From Clavelina lepadiformis (Eukaryota; Chordata; Ascidiacea; Aplousobranchia; Clavelinidae): a stretch of DNA of 64,000 bases. Below are positions 23,338-35,600 of the stretch, one piece after another. The notes below the pieces were generated by a model that was given only the letters and a program-made list of their open reading frames with translations, searched no databases and was not told the origin of the DNA. The position numbers and the translations under genes are program-made. Numbering within the stretch: the stretch's first letter is position 1; every line of letters starts with the position of its first letter. Where the stretch lies: contig NC_135244.1 of the NCBI RefSeq assembly GCF_947623445.1, forward strand, positions 5,952,001 through 6,016,000. The letters are read 5' to 3'.

Positions 23338-24305
23338 ATGTGCTAAACGATGTTTGTTTGAAAAATTACACATGAAGAAGATTTGGCTTGAACATGATAA
23401 ATTGTTGGTTACAGTCTTGTCTTTCCTTGGCTTCAAATACTCAAATTTCATTTGATCTCGTTTTTTAGTGAATGATCTGTGAAGCTCATTATTTTAAATT
23501 GCAAGAGTAATGCAAACATGCGTAAAACATTGTTAATATATATCCGTTATGTGTAGTATATGCCTGGATATGTGTAACAACTTATTGCATAATGTCTTTT
23601 GAGACTAAATTCTTTTAGCTTTGCATTTTTAAGATTTCAGTTAGTATGGACTACTAATTTTCATGTAAAATGTTTGTGTTTAGCATCCATGTCATGGACG
23701 CAGTAATGTGTTTTTACAAGCTATAAAGCTATCAGATTCTACAAACAGTGATTAAAAGTAAATTAACATTTGCCAATGTAAAATCTTCTTGATTCAAAAA
23801 TGTTTTTAAGTGAAATATGAAATGACTATTGCTTTTTAAAAGTATAAACTTTGCTTTTGTTTATATGCCGACAATATTGAATGTTAATGCTCTGATGTAA
23901 GCATTTTTCAGTTATATTATTAACAAACTGTAACAATTCCAAATTTTAACAGAATTTCGAGTCTTTTGTTTGGCATGTTCTTCAGTATTTCTACAAACTG
24001 TATTTGGCAAAAGGATGGAATTCTGTGCTCCAAGGTTCAAATGATGTCATTAAGCTTGTCGGTTTTTATAAGTACGCAAGCATCGAATCATACACGCTAT
24101 ATTATTTTATGTATTATCGTACATAAGCTTAAATTCTTTTAAACAAAAATTGCTCGTGCCAACCTTGATTGTTAATTTAATATTATTAATTTCAAGCCAT
24201 TGATGAGATTTGTAATAACATGTTTTCACTGTGGCAATTGTTATTGTCAGGTTAAGATTCATGTAGTAGATTTAAGTACTTTAGTAAACAACCCTGCAAA
24301 TTAAA
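23338..24305. other. SNAPIN-ORC5 intergenic region
   Basis: About 1 kb of AT-rich sequence between two genes read in the same direction. An acceptor-like actttag occurs about 25 bp before the ORC5 ATG. A TTTTAACAG followed by a short open stretch at 23952 was considered an exon but has no recognisable homology. Nothing else stands out. Confidence 0.5.
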
Positions 24306-26990
24306 ATGAGCGTTGAAGAAGTTGGTCTACCGGCTCGCCAGAAACAAGTCCAACAGCTGACCACTTTATTCCACCACCCTTCACACTCGGCAGTGCCAAG
24401 TATTTTTATTTATGGTCACTCATCTACAGGAAAAAGTGTGACGTTGTCACATGTCCTAAAGACCAGAAAGGTAACTATTGAGTGCTAATAACATTTTGTT
24501 GGATTTCTGATGAATAGGCGCGTCATTTAAAAATAACTGAAAAACATGCCGCGGCATATCTGTGATTTAATAGAAATAACAATTACTTTATATTCACTTA
24601 TCAGTTTTAACCTCACTCATTTCATTTTCCAGCTAACACATGTTATTGTTAACTGCGTTGAATGTTACACAACATCACTACTCTTCCTAGAAGTTTTGCG
24701 ATCTTTTTCTTCCAATGAAGAATCGATATGGAAGTGTGATAACATGAATGACTTTGTGAGAAATCTTAGAAAAATCCTTTCCAAGTCAGAAGAAGCTGTA
24801 TACATTGTAAGTGGGTTTTAAGTATTTAAGTCTGGAAAGTCTCCCTTTTAAAACAAATTTTGCAAATGCTGCATGTTCATTTTGAATGAATTACAACTGA
24901 AGTCTATTTGGTCTGTTTTTAATAGGTCTTTGATAAAGCAGAGTCATTACGTGATAGAAATGTTAACATTTTGCCAGCAATTATGAATCTACAAGAATTG
25001 GTAAGTTTATTGTTAAAAGTGTGGAAGTTATAACAAAAGCTTTTGAAATGTTTTTGGAGTCAGATCCTGTCAGCCTTTGGTTTCTCATTTCATTTTTCAA
25101 CATTTTAAGTTTTTTGTAATAGAAAGTATTTTCTGAATTATTTTTGTTATTGTGTGTATTCAGACATCGTGCAATCTTTGCGTCATACTTGTCAGTGAAT
25201 TGCCATGGGAGAAATTTTACAATGGAATAGGACTTCGTGATCCATTTATTATATTCTTTCCTGATTACACAAAAGGTCAGAGGTGAAATCATAAATACTT
25301 TGCAAATAAAGAAATATTTTGTCTGTTTCGTGATCTCTCACAGTGCCCAGGTGTGCAGAATATCAATCTTGAATGACTTTCTTGTTTGTCTAGAAGAGCT
25401 TGTGGAAGTCTTGTGCCATTTGCGATCTCCGGACACGGACTTGGATTTCTACCGACATTACGTTACGATGGTGCTGGCTGTATTTTTTCTGGCATGTCGT
25501 GATCTACGGGAACTGAGGCATTTGGTGTGGTTAATGTTACGATATATAATTTACAGACGTTGAAATAACTTCAACATTACCTAAATGTTACAAAGATAAT
25601 TATTTTTTATGCGATGATCGACGATTTGCAGTAACAAATGTAATGATTATTGAACAGGCTGAGATGAATTTTTCAATTTATAAAGAGCCAATTGAAAAGG
25701 GTGTTGCGACAGTAAATGATAAGCATAAACTATGGAAGAACCTTGAGCCACATCTGCGCAGTGCCTTACAAAAGCTTTACATGAGAGAAGTTTCAAGGTA
25801 AAGTATGTTTTAGTATTACTGCTGTAATACTGTAGATTAGAACGACTTATTGTAAGCTACCGCTTTATTTTAGTGTAGTTATTTTAATTTCTTTTGCTTA
25901 TTACTTACTAATAGTATTTACTTCTAGGCAATGAACATGTTTTTTACTGTTATTATGTTGTTAGTCAGTAATGAGTATTAACCTTAAATACTAATATGTA
26001 CAGTAGTTGATTGTGATAGTTAATTGTTGCTTTCAAATTGCAATATTGGGATTCAGGTTGTAGTTTTTCCACTGAACTGAACAGCAGTGCTAATTTCCTT
26101 TGGAAATCATGTATAAAATATGCTGTATTCAGTATTTGTTATATTCAGTGCAGTTATATGAATTGCAAATCCTATACGTTTTAAACAAATCGTTTGTTTT
26201 CAAACAGTGATGAGTGGGAAAAACTACAAAGCAAATCATCGGAAACTGCCTTAGTTAAACGGCAAAATATTGTTGAACTCCCATTCTATTCCAAGTTTAT
26301 ACTAATATCAGCTTATTTAGCTTCCTACAATCCGGCGAAAACAGATCGAAGGTTCTTTGTGAAGGTGAAAACCTACATAGATCTCATGTTATATCCTAAG
26401 TCTGGTAAATTTTATTTCTGGTTATTTTTATGAATTGCTTTAACTTTAAACGCAGTAACAATTAACATCCACTTTTTGTTTCGATTTGGTTGTAATTTGC
26501 TAACAGAATGCGGGCAAGATGAAAAGGACAGCTCATTCCATGAAGAAGGATGAAAAGAAAAGCGCTCATTTGCGTGGACCTCATGCTTTTCCTCTTGACC
26601 GCATGATGGCAATATTTTATTCCATTGTCGACGGAAGGGTTCCACCAACCGCCAATATCTTCGCTCAGGTTTGCGAGGGTAAATTTTAGGTTAAGTATTT
26701 ATATAACCAAGTTAAACAGAGATTCTATTATATATTGCAGATTTCGTCCCTTGTTTCGTTGCGATTTTTGAGCCAAATTGGTCACGAAGACCAGATAGAC
26801 AGCCCCAGATATAAATGCATCGTTTCTTTGGAATTTATCACGAGTATTGCGAAGTATGTATCAGTTGTAGATTTGTTTGTAAAAATAAATTTTCGAGTCA
26901 ATTTATTTATGTTGTTTCATTTATTTTTCAAATTTTGCATTTAGAACGGTCAACTTTGAAATTATCCGTTATTTGTTTGACTTCGTATGA
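24306..26990 (+). CDS. ORC5: Origin recognition complex subunit 5
   Basis: ORC5 is an AAA+ subunit of the origin recognition complex that licenses DNA replication. Ten exons join in frame: 24306-24470, 24633-24806, 24926-25000, 25164-25275, 25394-25524, 25658-25797, 26208-26364, 26507-26668, 26741-26853 and 26945-26990 (424 residues; human 435). Walker A is GHSSTGKS at 37-44. The Walker B-like VYIVFDKAE is centred on Asp116. Other family blocks are [60 protein letters not shown] and the C-terminal [13 protein letters not shown]. The fifth exon was taken from 25394, not from a nearer AG at 25351, because only this gives the DYTKEELVEVL continuity seen in the family. It sits directly upstream of RELN in the same orientation. 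Confidence 0.95.
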
Positions 26991-27109
26991 AAATGAAGAC
27001 GATCTCGTAACGACCAAATGAATGTTTCAAAGTATGTCGAAAATGAAAAACACCTACGCTCTCTATAAGCACTGTGCAGTAACAATTAAACTTGCATTAC
27101 ATTGCCTAA

Positions 27110-27115
27110 AATAAA
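27110..27115 (+). promoter_or_regulatory. Polyadenylation signal of ORC5
   Basis: AATAAA lies 119 bp after the ORC5 stop and is followed by a T-rich tract. Confidence 0.6.
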
Positions 27116-28596
27116 CTTTTTTTTTTTTGAAAAACTCGTGCCATATTTTCCCGCTGGAAGAACTATTCAAATGCAAAGGTTCGCATTCCCAAAAAGCTTG
27201 GCTAGTAAAAGGCAAAGTTGAAGCAAGCAGGCAGTCTAGGGGGTGAGTTAAGGTAAATTTGATTGAATCGTGTGGAGGCTTGGTGAAATGACTGGGCTTA
27301 CAAAAGATAGGCCACACTGAAGACGCGGCATAGCACCCGAATTATAGAGTTATTTTTAGTGCTTAAGTTATGATATTTCTCCGGAACTTTATCGTACCAA
27401 ACCAGTGTGTCTAATGGAAATGCCTTTTTTGGACTTTTGCAAAGTGTTGGCGGAAGTTGCGTTACCACCCGGAACCTAAAGTCGCCAGATTAACTCCGAA
27501 ACTTACTAGAATGGTTTAAGTCCCAATAATTCAGCCAAATTAAATTTGTTTAATCTATTCACTACTTCAGTAAACAACTCAATTTGTGGCACGCGCTTGG
27601 TAATCACAATCGTTCCAACAAGGACAATCGTTGCATTTATGCCGGAATTGAAGCAATTAAAAGTTCATCCGGAAGCGAACCAAACCGAACCTATCGACAT
27701 GAAGTTCCGCCTTCAGAAGTGTTACATCGGAACTGGAAAACTTTTAGCAGCCCGTATTGGCTTAACTCTTGTTCTCGAAGAGGCAGCGACTTGTGCGTAT
27801 GCTTATGGTCACGCAGGACAGGTTTTTGGGCCTTCAGGTTAAAATTTGTGCTAAATAGCGCTGTTGCCAAATCTAGTCTTTTTACAAAATTTTCGGCTGC
27901 AGTAGCCTATTACTTCAGGGTAGTATTGGAAATCAAAAAGGCGTACCGTAATTTCCTTTACCAAATTTTACAAGGCAGGAGATTAAAGGACGAAAGTAGG
28001 TCAATTGTGACGTCGCTTTTAATAGCAAAGTCAGCAGATTTCTGATCATTAAACCTTTATGCCATCAATTATTTGCCAATTAACTTTCAACGATGTTTTC
28101 ATGCAAACTTTCACAAAAGCCCCAATATTACGTCACAGACCCGCATGGGTGGTAATACCTCAAAACAGGCGATTTAGGTCATGCCGTTCACCTCAGTGTT
28201 CTACGTGCTAAAGCTGACGTGGAATTTACGCAAGGTTGCACAGAGCAGCTACAACAATAAAGACTTGTCAAACGTAATGCCAAGCTGCCTTTGAAATTGT
28301 ATCCCGCACAGGTGGGAAAAACACTACTTTTAGTGAGTTCAAATGAGAGGCCTTACCAGCTGGTTATTGAACGTTAAATGGAACTTATCGGCTGTGCCGG
28401 AAGGCGAAAGAAAAATCTTGAGATTTTTTTGGGAATTGCGAGTTTTTTTGTGGCTGAATTTTAATTCTTTAACAGGTCGTTTGCAGGCGTAAGCATTGTG
28501 TCTACGTTTCTTCGTGTATCAAGGGGATAATATCCCATTGATTTCTGGGAGAAGTTGAGAACATAGATTTTCGAAAGGAAATCCCAGAAAAAAGCA
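27116..28596. other. ORC5-RELN intergenic region, likely RELN promoter
   Basis: About 1.5 kb, noticeably less AT-rich than the other gaps. It must hold the RELN promoter and 5' UTR unless transcription comes through from ORC5. Two overlapping open frames (27546-27842 and 27584-28045) have no homology I recognise and no splice context. No TATA box or other element could be placed with confidence. Confidence 0.5.
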
Positions 28597-29604
28597 ATGG
28601 CATCTTCTGACAGTAACCAAAAATTGTGGAAAGTTTTTTGTCGGACTTATTGGCTTGTACAATTAGCCATCTCATTAATATTTCGGCATACAGAGGCGTC
28701 CGGCTTGGCTGGATTTGGACCGGCTTTCTATCCCTGTAACTACCAGCCAGATCCGGACATAGTTGAGGAACGTATTTCAATCTCGATCGATGGTGACCCA
28801 GACACTTATCAGCCGGAATCCCTTTATCAAGGTAAGAAATAATCGAACTACTGTATAGTGGATAATTAATCGATTGTCACTTGCAGATAATTTTACACGT
28901 TTGTCAAGTTACCCCAAGACTTCTATCGTATATTTACTTACGCATGGTTTTTGTTTTTTGCAGTTAACCTCAACAGTGAAAACACGTTCAATTTTCTCAT
29001 CGTAACAGGGATGATAAACACCCACCCAGGTGAGAAGTTTATTTTATCTCTTGTTTATCCCGCGCGCTTTGAAGACTTAAACTATAAAGATGGAAGATGC
29101 TTTGATACTATTTATAACATTCGACTGACCAACAGCAATTGTTGCGTCGATGACTCACTTCAAAACACTTGGCTTTTACCACCAATACGAAAGCGGTGTG
29201 ATGTTGTTTACGACGCAGCGTATCTGGGCATTTTACCGATCAATTTGATCTTTAGGTAATGGGGGACCCCAGTGTTTTCCGATCCACACCCACATGACCC
29301 CTAACTTAGTGGAAGAGCTTGCTTTCTACTGGTTTGCTCCTCCTGCTGGAAGTGGATGCGTATCAATGATGTAAGGAGTTCGGGAAAGATTTTTGGCATT
29401 AATTTATCAGATAATTGCCTAATGATTTTGTTACCGTTGTAAGATGAGTAGTTTGCCCTTAAGAACATAAATCTTTGATTTTTGTGCAAGGATGAACTTA
29501 TGAATATGTTTGTAGCGTACGCGCTTCCTCCAACCGGCATCTTGTATTTGATGACGTAGTAGGTATGAGAATTTGCGAGGAAGGAAATGAAAGAGAAATT
29601 GGAC
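28597..29604 (+). other. RELN: RELN exons 1-5: signal peptide and Reeler domain
   Basis: Exons are 28597-28831, 28964-29029, 29136-29195, 29256-29370 and 29516-29604 (residues 1-188). A hydrophobic stretch [12 protein letters not shown] follows a short polar N-terminus and serves as the signal sequence. The Reeler domain starts around FYPCNYQPD and includes [29 protein letters not shown] and [10 protein letters not shown], which align closely with vertebrate reelin. Introns 2-4 are short (about 60-145 bp). Exon 3 is only 60 nt; it was picked because it alone joins both neighbours in phase and supplies [10 protein letters not shown]. Confidence 0.85.
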
Positions 29605-32600
29605 GTGAGTTAGTCCTCTGTTTTGCACTCCAATTCAGTAATTAATTTTTTTCATTAAATCCACTTTAAATTTCAGCTGATGTTCATTTGAGCGGGATCA
29701 TATTTCGTGATGATTTCGATTCTGGTGATCTCAGTGATAGATGGTTAGATGTTTTGCTCAACTGATATGATTTTAGACTTAAAATACCTAAACTCGTAAA
29801 ACGAGTTCGTATTTATAATTTGTCATGCTGATATCATAATTTACTTTCGTTGACTCGTTAATGTTGTACTTGCAGGGATAACGAATGGGTGGGAGTTGAA
29901 CATGATGACGTATGTCAAGTCATGCATGGCAACGCGGCGGCCTTCTGCGACAACACGTCATCACACCGATTTCTTACAACAAAGACGCTTGACTTGAGAA
30001 ACTCTTCATCCTTGCAATTCGCTTTAGGTAAATAGTTGCAATAATAGTTTCAGATTAAAGTGTACATTTATGATGTCTATGTGCAGGTTCAGGGGAGTGT
30101 GAGTCAAACAATAACAGGATCCATGTATCGTATCAAGTTCCTTCGGAATCTTACTCATGGACAGTGCTGAAATCCGTAAAGTAAGGATGCCATTGTTCTT
30201 CTTCCTATGTTGATATAAGGCTACTATTTTCCCTCTTTAACGAGTATAATTATAGCTGATTGTAACAGTAATTACGACTGACTGTAAAAGATTCAAGATT
30301 ACCAGTCCCGAAAACAATTCTCTTCGTTTTTGGCAGGGTTCAAGCCGGAGAGCAAAGCGAAAAGAGCAGAATCCACGTCGTTAGCATCCCGAAAAGTGCC
30401 AAGAGGGTTCAGGTAAAAGTAAAGTTTTCGGAGGAGCTTCCCAACTCGGGATCTTTTTCCGGATGCTGGGCGATTGATAATGTCCTCATCACGAGCGAGC
30501 TTAACAGGCCGAATCACATTGAAGAGCATTTGGATCCGGTTGAAACCAGCAATTGGCTCTTCACTCCGGGAGCAACAGTGGATGTGAGTTGATTCTATTA
30601 ATATACGAATACTGTTACAATTTCAACAAGTGTGAGCATGTTGCCATGTTGTCCTAGTTTATTTTACATCTTATTTTTTCCGTCTAATGTTTTTTCCGTT
30701 GGTTTATGATAATGTTAGCGTTATTTCTTCTTTCGTTTTTAGTCCGAATGTTCTTCGAGCGGAAATGCTTTCATTCTAAGCAATGAAGTGGAACCGACAT
30801 ATGTCACAACACGTGATATCGATTTATCTGCCGGCTATCCAGGCGGGTCCTCCGTGGGAACCTTCATTCAAGAGTAAATAGTTGTTACACTATTGCGTGC
30901 TAACAATTCATAACTTATTTGATGGCCTAGGTTCTAAAGAAAAATTGATAAGGCCCGAGCACACGAGCAAAGGGTGCTGTACAACTTACAATGAACTTAT
31001 GACCCAGCATTATCGCTTTCAGGGGAGGGAGGATGGAAGCAGGAGCGTGTGGACACCAAATTGATCAACAAACCCTCATCTTTGACGGACAGGGTCTTCG
31101 GTTGTTCTGCACTTCGGATGAAGTGGACCTGTCTAACATTGTGGCGGCCAGCTTTGTTCTAAGCATAGGCAAGAACAGTTTTCGAAGTTTGAATTTTTGG
31201 GGCTGGTGCATTTCGTACGTTCGAGCTTTCTTTTCTTGACAGACGCCACTTGACTATCGCTTCTTGACCATTTTACTGATTGCCAAGAGCTTTTAGGCAA
31301 ACAACTGATTACAAAAAGTTTTGTTACATAAGTTTTTTTGATTGATAACTGATAATAAAGTGATGAAAGAGACGGACATGACGTTTTTCGTCTAGGTGTG
31401 AAGTATTTCGTAGTAATCGAATTAAACCATTAGTAAACTGTTTATTTAGTTTCATTATTTCGTTCTGACATTGTAACATTGATAAAAATTTTTAGATAAT
31501 CTTCTGATTCAGATAACCAAATACCTCAGCAGTACAAAAATGTTCGGACCCTGGTTGTGTATAGGATTTGAATGTGACTTGGTTTCTTCTATAATGTTTT
31601 ATCTTATGATACATTTTCCATGTGATTTTTTGCTACGACTTTTACTTGTAGTTGTTTGATTATCCATTTGCAATATGCATTTAAAAACGGTCCTGTGCGC
31701 CAGTTATTAAGTGCGTAGCATATTGCACTTTCATAAATTTGATAAATGTTCTTCTAATTCTTGCGAAGGTGCTGGACGTTGTCGACGCGGTAAGTCACAC
31801 AGCGGCGACATTCAGTTCTACTACGACGTCAACGGCGTTCAAAACGTTGCCAAGATTTTTCACTACGACGATTACGGAGTACGCGTGAAGCGATGTTACG
31901 TCATTATCAAATCACTGTGACGCATTCTACTGATTTGTTTTAATTCCAACAGAACCCAAAACTCGTCATAGTTCCAATTCCGATGGACGCGCAGACTAGC
32001 GACGCGGTTATATGCCTACGTCAGAAGAGTCAGACAGGTACGCCCCATGTTTGGGCCATTGACTCATTCCAACTTGTCGAGAACGTACCAGAGATGCACT
32101 ATTTTGCACAGTTCACTATAAATCTGGGCTGTGGACAGGAAGCCTCAAATACAAGGTATTGCTTTTAAACGACTGATTATGGCAGTTTACGTCCAAGACA
32201 TTAAAAACCTTATTGAATGTGATTGCGTTTAGAACTGACAACTTTTGCGATTGAAATTTACTTTCAAAAACCAGCGAAGCATTGTTTTTGTTCTTTTTTC
32301 AATTTCCCCAATTGTGACGAGTAATTCTCTTTTAGTAAAGGTTACTTCATTGACTCTCAGTTTATTGACCTTATTACAGCTATAATGATTAACAACGGAA
32401 AACCTAAAATTAAACTTGCTTATTACAGAATAAAGGTTCAATATTCCACCGACCTGGGTCGAAGCTGGAATCTTCTGCAAAGCGAGTGCTTGCCGGAAAC
32501 TTGCAGAGGAAAACATTGGTCCCAAAATTCAGTGTACGAATACACCGAAACCGGAAAGGGGTAAATATGGGCTGTTGGCCTATTTTATCCATTACTTTTG

Positions 32601-35600
32601 ATGATCTGTTGTGTTAAAGTTCAAGTTTTCTTTGAAAATTTTTTTGTCTTTTATCAGGTGGCATAGAGAGACGCTTGCTTTACCTGTAGCAGCTTTGACC
32701 AGAAAAACTCGCTTTCGTTGGTTACAGAAACGTTCGGAAATGACGTCAAAATGGGCGTTGGATGACGTATACATTGGTTCGGATGCGTCATGCCCAAATA
32801 TGTGCAGCGGAAGGGGACACTGTTCATTCGGAGGCTGCAGGTAAAAAAGTTTACCGATGTCTGAACAAGTCTGCTAAATGTTGTTTTATTTTATAATTTC
32901 AGGAGAAAGTTAGTTAATTATAGTTTTGACTGTTTTGTGTTGCTGCCGTATACTGTATAACCAGAGGTGGACAGTCGGTACTTTGAAAGTATCGTCAGTA
33001 ACGGTACCGGTATTTAGCAAAAAATGTACCGACGGTTCCATTATTTGGTATTATTTTAAAAAAGTAGTTCGTTACTTTGTCTGTACTCGGTACCGGTATT
33101 TTTTGTATAAAAATGCTGCTGCAAATGCAATGTTCGCCGCTATTATGCCCCCGGTAAAGGTTACTTCAGGTGAAAACATATGTGACGTTAATCGCTTGCA
33201 GTTTTACTTGGCATTTCTAGATTAAAAAAGATCAACAGATGCTAAAATTAGTACTAAGTATTACTTAACATGTATTTTTGAAAACATACTTTTTAAAATT
33301 TTGAAATAATCACGTGAAAGTACCAAGTACCGGGACCGACTGAAATTTCTTGAAAAAAGTAATCGGTACTTTTTTTCAAAAGTATATCGATACCAATATC
33401 GGTAGTAAAGGAGTACCGCGGTACAGTAATTCGGTAGGCTACTATAGTACCACGATATACTGCCCACTTATGTGTATAACTATAAGTTCTATGTTCATTT
33501 CGCCAACTTATCCTTGCGCTGTATAAGATGCGACGCCGGATACTCCGGAACAGCTTGTGACATCATTTCCGATTCGCTTCCGGATTTTCTGTCGGAAAAT
33601 TTCAATCGGTGGGAAATAGATAGCAGAATATTTGAGAAGGTGAGATTGTAATTTTTAATTCATCCGTTTGAGCTCGCTTTATTGCAGCAGACGTAGACAA
33701 TTTTAAATTTATCTAAAAAATTCTTTAGGTCTTTACTAATATATTTACAGCTGTTTCAATGTCTCCTATATAATTATATACCAAGTTTATAGCCTACTCG
33801 TACAAGTGAAATTTAATGTTGACTGCCGTTGTTATAGTCTTCTGGTTCTAACATCGGTTTTGCGTGTGGAATAGTCAGCTCTGGTAAATCGTTGGTTTTC
33901 AACGGGCCAGATAAACGCATGCTGGTCACACAGCCGCTAAATGCCACCAACCTAAGGTGAATTTTAAATTTACGAATTTATGTGTAAGATAAAATAACGT
34001 ATTTTTTATTTAAGTTTATCTTTGCGTACGGCGACTATATTCAGTACCGTGCCATAGCTATGAGCAGCAGGTTACCAAGCAAACACATTTTATTCATTTC
34101 GGTCCACTGTTTGCATGCAAAAGGTTTCTTCAATTCACCGCATTGATTGGGCGTAATTCTCACATGGGTTCATGCAAACCTGCCACAGCACCGGGCGAGG
34201 GCGTCCTGGTTCAATACTCAGTCGACATGGGAATGATGTGGAAACTGCTCGAACATATTCCATTCCATACAGTGCACGAACCAAGGTACTGTCTTTGTTG
34301 TCTATATCGTCCATTGTGGGTGCATTTTTTTTAAATGATCAGACTCTCTTTGGAATCTTGCTCATTTAAAATTTCCAATCTCAATATTTCTAAGTGTGTA
34401 CGATAAGGTGACTTCAATAACTGCAGTAATAACGTTTAGCTTCTATGGCGCTGGCCTGCAGCTTTCGGTTATTCAGAAAGATCTTTCGCGATTATTTGCA
34501 CGTTTAACGGATCTAACATGTTTTTATTTTAGGATCATATCTTTGCATCTTCCGTCTGAGGCCAAGGTACCCGGTCTTCAGATCAGGTGGTATCAACCGA
34601 CCAATCACGGAGCGAATACCGGTGTCTGGGCGCTTGATGACGTGCTTGTAACGTCAGAACTTTTCAAAACGGCGTACAGTCCTTCTGTCAACTTTCACTT
34701 GGGAGCAATTCAACCATATTGCAACCGAGCTTTAGTATTAGCGTAAGTAATAGCGTAAACAAGTAACATACATTGCGTCACCAGCCTCCATGATTGAATT
34801 TTCCTCATTCATCTGTGTACGTAATTGTGCTGCTTAAATTCTTTTATCTTTTGTTTAATTCTTGGAGTTTCTAGTAGATTTGCTTGCAGTATGTTTTTAT
34901 TTCTAGCTTCACAACACACGGTCCACGCCACGATAATCAGGTGCGTTACGCCGAGACTCAGTCGTTCCAAATCACGCAAGGATACGTTCTTCAGGCCGAG
35001 ATTGTGATCGGCTGTGAAGATCCCGGTGACAGCGAGGACCCAAACGCACTTGCTAATGTCAGGAACTCGGCACTGAACACGACACTTGAACTCCAGTACT
35101 CTATCAACCATGGCAGAACCTGGCAACTTGTTTCAGAAGTTAGTCCACAGAAACTGTTAGTTTGTGGTTTACATTTAGACTTTTCTAGTTGTACTTCACG
35201 TATTTTTAATTTGAAATGGAAATAAAATTTTCGTCGTCAGTCGTGTTGCTCACTGTAACTGTACAACTTGCCATAAAAATTTTAAAAACATCGTTTAGCT
35301 CAGTATTCCTGGCTCTACTTCAGAGGAGCCGTTTTATCACGCCGCTACAAAGTTCCATGCGAGTGAGTTTCATAATTGGATCCGTGTTACCTTGCCCTTA
35401 CCCGAAGGTACATGGTAAGTTCGCATCTTCCGGTAAAACCAACGTTGGTTATCACAGATTTCACTTTAGTTTGACCATAATTTCCATTAACTTATTACGA
35501 AATTTTCTTTGCAGGTCTGATGCCACAAGGTTTCGCATTGCTCAGTTTTCTTTTGACGACAGAATAGATAGTTGGGCGGTTGATAACGTTTATATGGGTC

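Noticed and set aside
25351-25524. Earlier acceptor (cacag at 25348) for ORC5 exon 5 giving [12 protein letters not shown]
   Set aside because: Open in frame, but it would insert residues absent from ORC5 proteins and be out of phase with exon 4; the acceptor at 25393 gives a continuous family alignment.
27546-28045. Two overlapping open frames (98 and 153 codons) between ORC5 and RELN
   Set aside because: No recognisable domain, no splice-site context, composition not protein-like, and the frames overlap each other. Probably chance openness in a less AT-rich stretch that more likely holds the RELN promoter.
32926-33225. 99-codon open frame inside the intron 15 element
   Set aside because: Lies within a MITE with perfect target duplication; no transposase motif.
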